7,867 nucleotides of DNA from contig JAFYVO010000010.1 in the NCBI GenBank assembly GCA_017549085.1, forward strand, positions 1-7,867, written 5' to 3'. This document shows, piece after piece, positions 1 to 7,500 of the stretch; position 1 is the stretch's first letter; each line of letters begins with the position of its first letter. This stretch comes from Thermoguttaceae bacterium (GTDB lineage: Bacteria > Planctomycetota > Planctomycetia > Pirellulales > Thermoguttaceae). Position numbers and translations under genes: made by a program. The notes beneath the pieces were generated by a model. It was not told the DNA's origin and ran no database searches. It saw only the letters and a program-made list of their open reading frames with translations.

Positions 1-113
1 CCGACTTTCAACCGTTTGACCGCCGCTTTCGACCGTTAACCGACTTTCAACCGTTTGACCGCCGCCTTTGACCGTTAACCGACTTTCAACCGTTTGACCG
101 CCGCTTTCGACCG
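1..113. repeat. 39-bp direct tandem repeat, about 2.9 copies, running off the left edge
   Basis: Units lie at 1-39, 40-78 and 79-113. Each begins CCGACTTTCAACCGTTTGAC. Units 1 and 2 differ at two positions (27 and 30 of the unit). Unit 3 matches unit 1 through its 35th base and then diverges. The unit is a multiple of three and is stop-free in one minus-strand frame and in one plus-strand frame. The unit is itself built from two related halves: on the minus strand ACGGTCGAAAGCGG and ACGGTTGAAAGTCGG recur 21 and 18 nt apart. The true copy number is unknown because the array starts at or before position 1. Confidence 0.9.
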
Positions 114-132
114 CCGTCGACGGGCGTTTCAC
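1..132 (-). CDS. Possible 5' end of a leftward gene encoding a 13-residue tandem repeat (partial, unknown function)
   Basis: The minus strand is open from a GTG codon at 132-130 to the window edge (44 codons), so the gene would be truncated by the window. The translation starts MKRPSTA and then gives about three in-phase copies of a 13-residue unit, LTVESGGQTVESR. The middle copy carries E to K and S to G changes. The start is supported by AAGGAG (147-142 on the minus strand) nine nucleotides upstream, a better ribosome site than most genes here have. No signal peptide or membrane segment is visible. I do not recognise the protein. The Gly- and Thr-Val-rich unit loosely resembles beta-solenoid repeats of some surface proteins, but that is only an impression. 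Against coding: codons such as TTA, CGG and AGT are uncommon in the neighbouring genes, and both differences between copies change the amino acid. It could equally be a noncoding repeat that happens to be open. Confidence 0.35.
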   Translation of the reverse strand, partial: MKRPSTAVESGGQTVESRLTVKGGGQTVESRLTVESGGQTVESR

Positions 133-141
133 CGCGTTTCG

Positions 142-147
142 CTCCTT
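142..147 (-). promoter_or_regulatory. Shine-Dalgarno sequence for the leftward GTG start
   Basis: On the minus strand AAAAAGGAG precedes the GTG at 132 by nine nucleotides. This site decides the start choice, since no ATG is in frame downstream of the stop codon at 225-223. Confidence 0.4.
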
Positions 148-172
148 TTTCCGGCGATTTTGGCGGCCCTCG

Positions 173-200
173 TTGCGAAATCGCGTTTTTTTTATACAAT
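173..200 (+). promoter_or_regulatory. Candidate rightward sigma70-type promoter
   Basis: TTGCGA (173-178) and TACAAT (195-200) are separated by 16 nt. Transcription would begin near 207. The nearest plus-strand gene is purE at 612, so this would imply a leader of about 400 nt or a separate short RNA. It shares bases with the leftward -10 element. Confidence 0.3.
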
Positions 201-220
201 GAACGCGACGAACGGGTTCA
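191..220 (-). promoter_or_regulatory. Candidate promoter for the leftward repeat gene
   Basis: On the minus strand a TATAAA hexamer (196-191) fits a -10 element. TGAACC (220-215), 18 nt upstream, is a weak -35 with three of six consensus bases. Transcription would begin near 184, giving a leader of about 50 nt to the GTG at 132. Confidence 0.25.
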
Positions 221-599
221 TTTTACCGCGACGCGCCCGGCGATTCAAGCGTTTTTTCGGGAGCGCGTCCCAAAGCGGCAAAAAAACGGCGAACTTCCCG
301 TCGAGTCCGAAAAGCGGCGCGAAAGCTCTCGTCGAACGGCGAAAAACGGCGCCAAGCCTTGCCCGGCGCGCTTTCCGTCGAGCGGCGGGGAACGGGCGGG
401 ACGCCGTTCGACGCGTTCCTTAAAACGCCGCATTAATATATATATTGACAAAAACGGCGAAAAAACGACGCGACGCTTCAGCCGCTTCGTTCCTAAACGG
501 TTCCCCCCGGCGATCGAACGGCGCGTCTTTCGGCCTCGCCGCCCCCGTTTTTCCCCGTTCCCCCTTTCCAACAAGACAATAATCAACCGTTTTTCAATA
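201..599. other. Intergenic stretch upstream of purE with no recognisable gene
   Basis: No open frame here has convincing start signals or protein-like composition on either strand. Local GC-rich hairpins can be drawn, for example GGAACG (389-394) with CGTTCC (414-419). An AT run sits at 431-449. A pyrimidine-rich tract (about 528-570) precedes purE. Short A-runs followed by CGGCGAA recur at 281-293, 335-350 and 451-463. I see no match to tRNA, tmRNA, RNase P or a riboswitch class that I know. Confidence 0.5.
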
Positions 600-604
600 A
601 AGGA
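600..604 (+). promoter_or_regulatory. Ribosome binding site of purE
   Basis: AAGGA lies seven nucleotides before the ATG at 612 and supports that start. Confidence 0.7.
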
Positions 605-611
605 AACCAAA

Positions 612-1124
612 ATGAGCGAAAAAACTCTCCGCGTCGGGATTTTGATGGGCAGCGACAGCGACTGGGACAAAATCAACGGCGTCGCCAAAGCCCTCGACGA
701 GTTCAACGTCGGGTACGAAATTCACGTGATGAGCGCGCACCGCACGCCGGACAAAGTCCTCGAATACGCCTCGACGGCGAAGAGCCGGGGCTTGCGCGTT
801 ATCATCGCCGCGGCCGGGGGCGCCGCGCACTTGGCGGGCGTCGTCGCGTCGCACACGCCGCTCCCGGTGATCGGGATTCCGGTTAAGACAGATATGATGG
901 GCGGGCTCGACTCCCTCCTCGCGACCGTTCAAATGCCGGGGGACGTTCCGGTCGCGACGGTCGGAACCGGGTCGGGCGGAGCGCGCAACGCCGGGCTTCT
1001 CGCCGTTCAAATCCTCGCGCTCTCCGACGAAACGCTCGCCGCCGCTTACGACGACTTCAAACGCAAGCTCGTCGACAAAATCGCCGCCAAGGACGCCGCG
1101 TTCCAAGCGAAATTGTCGTCCTGA
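612..1124 (+). CDS. purE: N5-carboxyaminoimidazole ribonucleotide mutase (PurE)
   Basis: A cytoplasmic enzyme of de novo purine synthesis that converts N5-CAIR to 4-carboxy-AIR (class I PurE); in class II PurE the substrate is AIR plus CO2. At 170 aa it has the usual single-domain length. Visible family motifs are the N-terminal phosphate-binding MGSDSDW (12-18), SAHRTP (41-46) whose His43 corresponds to the catalytic histidine, AAGGAAHLAGV (67-77), PVIGIPVKT (85-93), the MMGGLDSLLATVQMP stretch (95-109), and GSGGARNAGLLA near residues 120-131. The pattern fits the bacterial mutase better than the carboxylase, but I cannot exclude the latter. The ATG at 612 has a good ribosome site and the protein begins directly with the first beta-strand. 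No purK is adjacent, so its ATP-dependent partner must be encoded elsewhere or be absent. A likely terminator follows. Confidence 0.96.
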   Translation: MSEKTLRVGILMGSDSDWDKINGVAKALDEFNVGYEIHVMSAHRTPDKVLEYASTAKSRGLRVIIAAAGGAAHLAGVVASHTPLPVIGIPVKTDMMGGLDSLLATVQMPGDVPVATVGTGSGGARNAGLLAVQILALSDETLAAAYDDFKRKLVDKIAAKDAAFQAKLSS

Positions 1125-1180
1125 CGCGCTCGAATCGGCGCCGCGACCGTTCCCGCGTCGCCGCCGAATCGTCCAACCGC

Positions 1181-1231
1181 CCGCCGCGCCGCTCGAACGC
1201 TCGCCCGTTCGGAACGACGCGGCGGTTTTCC
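1181..1231 (+). terminator. Probable intrinsic terminator of purE
   Basis: CCGCCGCG (1181-1188) pairs perfectly with CGCGGCGG (1218-1225). Inside this stem, CGAACG (1194-1199) pairs with CGTTCG (1206-1211). TTTTCCTTTC follows the outer stem. The T-run is short and interrupted, so strength is uncertain, but the position 57 nt after the purE stop fits. Confidence 0.55.
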
Positions 1232-1377
1232 TTTCGCCAAAAATCAAACGGAAACGCATTAACGTTTCACTGTTGCGCGATTCTTCGCGAAAAACGCCCC
1301 AAAAACTTTTCGAATCCGAAAAAATCGGCGAAATCTTAAGAAAAAAACGGCGAAAATTTCGTTCCGCGTTTTTTTCG

Positions 1378-1406
1378 TTGTTCTTTCGCGCAAAAAACGG
1401 TATAAT
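1378..1406 (+). promoter_or_regulatory. Sigma70-type promoter of mtnA
   Basis: TTGTTC (1378-1383) and a perfect TATAAT (1401-1406) are 17 nt apart. A-runs upstream (1341-1347 and others) could act as an UP-like element. Transcription would start near 1413, giving a leader of about 110 nt before the mtnA ATG. It is the best promoter match in the window. Confidence 0.7.
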
Positions 1407-1430
1407 AAAGGGCGTTCCCGGCAAAGACGG

Positions 1431-1447
1431 CGCTCGAACGTCGAGCG
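1431..1447 (+). other. Perfect stem-loop in the mtnA leader
   Basis: CGCTCGA (1431-1437) and TCGAGCG (1441-1447) are exact inverted repeats around the loop ACG. It lies about 20 nt after the predicted transcription start. No T-run follows, so it is not a terminator. It could stabilise the transcript's 5' end or bind a regulator. It does not match a SAM riboswitch pattern that I know. Confidence 0.45.
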
Positions 1448-1522
1448 GTTTCCCGTCCCGCCTATTTTTCCCATTTTCACCCCGCGACATTTCCCCGGCT
1501 TGTTCCGGTTCGAGTATTCCCG

Positions 1523-2659
<1,137 letters not shown>

Positions 2660-2711
2660 CCGCGCTTTTCCGGTTTGGAGCGAGCGGCGACGCCCAATCT
2701 TAACGCCGACG

Positions 2712-2770
2712 CTCGCCCCCTTTCCCCTTATTCCCTTATTTCCCCCCGTTCCTCCCTACTCCCGCCCCGC
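2712..2770 (+). other. Polypyrimidine tract in the 169-nt gap after mtnA
   Basis: Nearly every base from about 2712 to 2770 is C or T, with runs such as CCCCCTTTCCCCTTATTCCC. It lies 60-115 nt before the next start codon. It contains no hairpin-plus-T terminator. It may be an unstructured 5' leader or a compositional feature of leaders in this genome. Confidence 0.6.
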
Positions 2771-2816
2771 CGCGACGGCCCCTCGTTCGTCGGGCCGCGT
2801 TTCCCCGTTGTTATCC

Positions 2817-2822
2817 AAGAGG
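2817..2822 (+). promoter_or_regulatory. Ribosome binding site that selects the ATG at 2829
   Basis: AAGAGG ends six nucleotides before the ATG at 2829. A TTG seven codons upstream (2808) is in frame but lies before this site, so the ATG is the better start. Confidence 0.7.
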
Positions 2823-2828
2823 TTACCG

Positions 2829-3605
2829 ATGTCGAAAGATTACAAAGAATACGACGATTTAGGCGTCCGTTTTATTTATCCGAGCAACTGGTTCGTTCAA
2901 ACGGAAACTTGGGACAAGGGCGCCTACGGGATCACCGTCGACAGTCCGGAGGGGAGTTTTTGGTCGCTCGCCATCTATCCCAAGGGGGTCGACCTCGACG
3001 CCGCCGCGAAGCAGATTCTCGGCACGCTCGACGCGGAATACGACGAAATGGACCAAGCGGAAGTCAAACGCTACGTCGCCGACCGCGTTTTAAACGGTTA
3101 CGAAGTCAACTTTTTTTATCTCGACTTGACCAGCACGGCGCTCGTTTTAAAATTTGAAGACGAAAACCGCGGGTACGTCGTCTATTGGCAAACCTGCGAC
3201 CGTCTCGCGCTGACCGGCGAAAACCTCTCCCGCGCCGACGTCTTCGACGCGATGACGCACACCCTCGTTTCGAACCTTACCGGGCAGGAAGTCGAGTATC
3301 GCGGCGACCGAGACGACGAATTCGATTTCGGCGCGCCGGTCGACGAAAAAGAGCGTCGCGTCGCCGAAAATCGCGAATTTTACCGCAAAAAATACGAGCG
3401 CCAACGTTGGGAGGAAGAGGAAACCCGCCGCCGCGAAGCGCTCGACGACGAGGAAATTCGCCGCAATTTGAACGACGAAAACAACGACGAAACCCGCCTT
3501 CGCGATTGGGTCGCCGCCGACGAAAAGCTCGAAGACTTCCTCCGCGTCGACGACGAAACGTACGAAGAAACCGACGACGAAGAGGAGTTCGACGCTCGCG
3601 ACTAA
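2829..3605 (+). CDS. Conserved-looking hypothetical protein with PsbP/DUF1795-like N-terminal part and charged tail
   Basis: A 258-aa protein of unknown function. Residues 1-155 look like a compact alpha/beta domain. It opens with YDDLGVRFIYPSNW (8-21), followed by WSLAIYPKG (45-53), a helix with AAAKQILGTLDAEYDEM (58-74), strands around EVNFFYLDL (92-100) and RGYVVYWQTC (114-123), and a final helix FDAMTHTLVSNL (139-150). This order resembles the PsbP/Mog1/DcrB (DUF1795) fold, whose members often begin with a 'gvsf.yP.gW' strand; that is a resemblance, not an identification. Residues 155-258 are almost entirely Asp, Glu, Arg and Asn, probably a charged helix followed by an acidic disordered end. 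There is no signal peptide, membrane segment or enzyme motif, so it is probably cytoplasmic. It sits 59 nt before the sirtuin gene and is probably co-transcribed with it. Confidence 0.88.
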   Translation: MSKDYKEYDDLGVRFIYPSNWFVQTETWDKGAYGITVDSPEGSFWSLAIYPKGVDLDAAAKQILGTLDAEYDEMDQAEVKRYVADRVLNGYEVNFFYLDLTSTALVLKFEDENRGYVVYWQTCDRLALTGENLSRADVFDAMTHTLVSNLTGQEVEYRGDRDDEFDFGAPVDEKERRVAENREFYRKKYERQRWEEEETRRREALDDEEIRRNLNDENNDETRLRDWVAADEKLEDFLRVDDETYEETDDEEEFDARD

Positions 3606-3652
3606 CGCCGTCGCGTCCTCACGTCTTACCCGCGTTCTCCATTTTACGGTCG

Positions 3653-3657
3653 AGAGG
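3653..3657 (+). promoter_or_regulatory. Ribosome binding site of the sirtuin gene
   Basis: AGAGG lies seven nucleotides before the ATG at 3665. The frame stays open far upstream into the preceding gene, but this site and the start of homology place the real start at 3665. Confidence 0.7.
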
Positions 3658-3664
3658 TCGTTTT

Positions 3665-4444
3665 ATGCCCGCCGAACTCGATTTTGACGCTAAAATTCAA
3701 CGTTTCGCCGAACTTTTGGCCGGAGCGTCGAAAATCGCCGCGCTGACCGGCGCCGGAATCTCGACCGAAAGCGGAATCCCCGATTTCCGTTCGTCGACCG
3801 GAATTTACCAAACGACGTCGGAAGCGGTCTTTTCGATCGACTTTTTCCGCGAAAATCCGGGGGATTTTTACCGAATTTTCGGCCCGTTTTACGCGCAAAC
3901 GGTCGCGGCGGCGCCGAACGCCGGGCACGTCGCGCTCGCCGACTTGGAACGCAAGCTCGGCAAAAAAGTCGAAATCGTTACGCAAAATATCGACGCGCTC
4001 CACTCGGCGGCGGGTTCGACGTTCGTTTGGGAGATTCACGGAACGCTACGGACGTCGAGTTGCGTCCTTTGCGAGCGGTCGTTCGAGCCTTCCGTTTTCG
4101 GCGCGACGGTCGCGACGGGGCAAATTCCGCGCTGCCCCGAATGCGGCGGCGTTTTGAAGCCGGATATCGTCTTCTTCGGCGAAGCTCTTCCCGAGCGGGC
4201 CTTGGCCGGCGCGCAGCGGGCGATGTGGGAAACGCGCCTCCTTCTCGTTCTCGGCACGTCGTTGCAAGTCTATCCGGCGGCGGGACTTCCGCGCGAATGC
4301 GACGCCGACGTTCCGTTTGTCGTCGTCAACCGAACGCCGACGCCGCTCGACCGTTTCGCGACGCTCGTTTTCCGCGAATCGATCGGCGACGTTCTCCCCC
4401 GAGCGGTCGAGCTAGCCGCGACGCTCGTTAAAAAGCGTTCGTAA
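3665..4444 (+). CDS. NAD-dependent protein deacetylase, Sir2 family (sirtuin)
   Basis: A 259-aa cytoplasmic sirtuin that removes acyl groups from lysines using NAD+, releasing nicotinamide and O-acetyl-ADP-ribose. All core motifs are present: GAGISTESGIPDFRS (29-43) for NAD binding, TQNIDALHSAAG (106-117), and the catalytic His125 in EIHG. The zinc ligands are Cys133/Cys136 and Cys157/Cys160, in two C-x2-C pairs. KPDIVFFGE (165-173), VLGTSLQVYPAAGLP (195-209) and a VN-x-TPTPLD turn (221-229) follow. The GIYQTTSEAVFSIDFF region resembles the Thermotoga maritima Sir2 type (class U). The Tyr and Arg pair expected in SIRT5/CobB-type desuccinylases is not seen at the usual place, so deacetylation is the more likely activity. 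An acyl-CoA synthetase (acs) or an acetyltransferase, frequent partners of bacterial sirtuins, is not next to it. Substrates are unknown. The frame stays open upstream to 3185, but the homology begins at 3665. Confidence 0.95.
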   Translation: MPAELDFDAKIQRFAELLAGASKIAALTGAGISTESGIPDFRSSTGIYQTTSEAVFSIDFFRENPGDFYRIFGPFYAQTVAAAPNAGHVALADLERKLGKKVEIVTQNIDALHSAAGSTFVWEIHGTLRTSSCVLCERSFEPSVFGATVATGQIPRCPECGGVLKPDIVFFGEALPERALAGAQRAMWETRLLLVLGTSLQVYPAAGLPRECDADVPFVVVNRTPTPLDRFATLVFRESIGDVLPRAVELAATLVKKRS

Positions 4445-4554
4445 GCCGCCCATTTTCCGCATTTTACCGCATTCCTAATTTTCATCGACGCGCCGACGCC
4501 GAATTTGCCGATTTCTCCGGCGTTCCGACGTCCGACGCGTCTTTCCGCAAACGC

Positions 4555-4559
4555 AAGGA
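4555..4559 (+). promoter_or_regulatory. Ribosome binding site of the diheme protein gene
   Basis: AAGGA lies eight nucleotides before the ATG at 4568. It supports that start over the in-frame TTG at 4505, and the signal peptide begins exactly at 4568. Confidence 0.7.
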
Positions 4560-4567
4560 ACCGTCCG

Positions 4568-7500
4568 ATGAAAAGAACGTTGTCGTCGTTTTTCTCCTTC
4601 TTATTATTGGCGGTCGCGCCCGTTTTCGCCGCCGAGCCCCTCGTTTTCGACTTCGAAAGCGGCGACCTCGCGTCCGCCGGTTGGGCGATCGTCGAAGGCG
4701 CGAACACGAAGCCGATCGGCGACCGAAACGCCGAGTTTCACGACGAAACCGTCCCTTACGTCAAACAGGGGAAGCGTTACCTAACGACGCTCGAATCGAC
4801 CGCCAACGCGTCGCCGACCGACGAAGTTCGTTGCGTTATCGAGTCGCCGGTCTTTGAAATCGTCGGCGACGAGCTGAAATTCCTCGTCGGCGGCGGGGGC
4901 GCGAACCGTCAAAACGTTTACGTCGGTTTGGCGCTTCTCGACGAAAACGGCGACGTCGAAACCGTCCTCAAAGCGCCCGGCAAAGACAACCAAAAGCTCG
5001 ACCCGGTCGCTTGGAACGTCTCCGAATACAAAGGCCGTCTCGCGCTGATTCGGGTCGTCGACCTCGAAACGGGCGGTTGGGCGCACATCCGCTGCGACGC
5101 GTTCGAAATCCCCGGCGCCCTCTCCGAAGCCGGAACGAAACGGCGCCGCGACTTCTTCGAAAAGGCCCGCCTCGAAGCGGAGCGCAAGGAAGCGGAGCGC
5201 AAAGAAGCCGCGCTCGACGCTCTCCGAACCCTCGACGCGCCGGTGCTTTACGTTCGCCGTCAGCAATATCGTCGCGACCACCACAACACCGCGACGCTCT
5301 TTCAAAAGGGGGAAATCAACGAGAACAGCTTTGTCGGCGGCTCCGCCCTCGTCGTTTGGAATCCGAAAACCGGCGAGTCGAAAACGCTCCTCGAACTCCC
5401 GGACGGAATCGTTCGCGACCCAGAATTGTCGTTCGACGCGACGAAAGTCGTTTTCTCGTTCCGAAAATCTAAGGCCGACGATTACCACATCGGCGAAATG
5501 ACGCTCGACCTCGCCGCCGACCGTCCCGCGATTCAAATTACCGCCGAAACGACCGCCGAAGAAATCGCGCGACTTGCCGAAACCGCCGGTTTCCGCCAAC
5601 TGACCTTCGTCTCCGGCGCCTGCGACTTCGACCCGCTTTACCTTCCGACCGGCGAAATCGTCTTTTCGTCGACGCGCGAACCGAAGTACTGCATGTGCAA
5701 CCGCCACATTATGGGCAATTTGCACAAAATGAACGGCGACGGCTCGAACGTTCGCCAAATCGGCAAAAGCACGCTCTTCGAGGGACACGCCGCGCTCCTC
5801 TCGGACGGTCGCCTCATTTACGACCGTTGGGAATACGTCGACCGCAACTTCGGCGACGCGCAGGGCGTTTGGGTGACGAACCCGGACGGCTCGAAACACG
5901 AAATCTTTTGGGGGAACAACACCGCGTCCCCCGGCGGCGTCATCGACGCGCGCCCGATTCCCGGCGACGACTCGACGTTCGTTTGCGTCTTAGGTTCTTG
6001 CCACGACCGGCCTTGGGGCGCCGTCGCGCTGATCGACCGCCGCTTAGGGCTCGACGGCAAAGCGCCGGTTCTCCAAACTTGGCCGCCGGAAACGATCGAC
6101 TGGGTCTCCGACGCGCCCGGCGCCGATCCGTTGCGCGAAGTCGCTAAATACGATACGTTTACGCGTTCGCCCCGCAAGTACGAAGACCCGTTCCCGCTCG
6201 AAGACGGCTACATTTTGGCGACCGGTCAAACCGGAAACGGCGACGAAACCGCGCTTTACGTTCTCGACCCGGACGGCGGCGCGACGCAAGTTTGGGCGGA
6301 CGGCCCCGGCTGTTACGACGCTCGCCCGATTCTCCCGACCGACGAACCGGCTCAAATCGCCGACCGCGTCGACCTTAACGACCCGAACGGTTACTTCCAC
6401 GTTAGCAACGTTTACGAAGGTTTCGGGATGGAAAACGTCAAGCCCGGCTCGGTCAAATTCCTCCGCGTCGTCGAGTCGCCGGAAAAACGTTTCTGGACGC
6501 ATTCCGACTGGCAAGGCGCCGGAACGCAAGCGCCGGGGATGGCTTGGAACGACTTCAACAACAAGCGAATCCTCGGGACGGTTCCGGTCGCCGCCGACGG
6601 CAGCGTTTCGTTCGCGGTTCCGTCCGACCGTTTCGTTTATTTCCAACTCCTTGACGAAGAAGGGGTTATGATTCAAACGATGCGCAGCGGGATTATGGCG
6701 CGCCCCGGCGAAACGAACGCCTGCGTCGGCTGTCACGAGAGCCGTCTCGACGCGCCGACGTCCGGCGCTTTGGCCGGTTCCGCGCTCTCCGGCGACCCGC
6801 TTCCGCTCGAGCCTCGGTTCGGTAAACCGCGACTTTTCAGCTACTTGGAGGAAGTCCAACCGGTCTTCGACAAGTACTGCGTCGCTTGCCACGACTTCGG
6901 CAAACCGGCGGGCGAAAAGCTCGTTCTCGCGGGGGACCGCAACCCGGCGTTCAACGCGTCGTATTGGCAAATTCGCTCGAAAAACCTCGTCCGCGTCCCC
7001 GGCGCCGGGCCGCACAACAAGCTCGAGCCGAACTTCTGGGGCGCGCGCAAGAGCCGCCTTTACGAAGTCTTGACGAAGGGGCACCCGAACCCGAAAATCG
7101 ACGCGAAACGTCGCGAACTCGGGCTTTACGTCGACCGCGAAATCGACGCCGAAGCGGTCGTTCGCGTCGCGACCTGGATCGATATCAACGCGCCGTATTA
7201 CCCGACGTTCGGTTCGGCGTACCGCGACAACCTGTACGGTCGTTCGCCGTTGACGCGCGACGAAACGAACCGCCTGTCCGAGTTGACCGGCCTTAAAAAC
7301 TTGGCGTTGACCGCCGCGATTTCGTTCGACCGTCCGGAGCGGAGCCCTTGCTTGAACCGTTGGGGCGCCGCCGACGCGCCCGTCTCGCCGGAATACGCCG
7401 AAGCGCTCGCCCTTATTAAGCGCGGTCAAGAGCGGCTCGCGAAGCAAGATCGCGGCGAAGCGTCCGATTTCGCGCCGGTCGCCGACGTCGAAGTCGACCA

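Noticed and set aside
1..113. The tandem repeat as a CRISPR array
   Set aside because: Copies are directly adjacent with no unique spacers between them.
94..423. A 109-codon plus-strand open frame at the left side
   Set aside because: It starts with TTG inside the tandem repeat and has no ribosome site. It is Arg/Ala-rich with no protein-like pattern and matches the by-product frames seen opposite real genes.
437..445. The AT run TATATATAT as an origin or promoter element
   Set aside because: It is a single short run without DnaA boxes, iterons or a matching -35 on either strand.
445..450. A perfect TTGACA -35 hexamer upstream of purE
   Set aside because: No acceptable -10 lies 15-19 nt downstream (the sequence there is GACGCGAC-like), so I did not call a promoter.
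245..706. A 153-codon minus-strand frame overlapping the start of purE
   Set aside because: It runs antisense into a well-supported gene, shows no motif, and is low-complexity Arg-rich.
3185..3664. An N-terminal extension of the sirtuin by 160 codons
   Set aside because: The extension is Arg/Pro-rich, overlaps the preceding gene in another frame, and the sirtuin homology and ribosome site point to 3665.
4449..4475. A CCGCATTTTA-like short repeat before the diheme gene
   Set aside because: Only about two and a half imperfect 10-bp copies, within what a pyrimidine-rich leader gives by chance.
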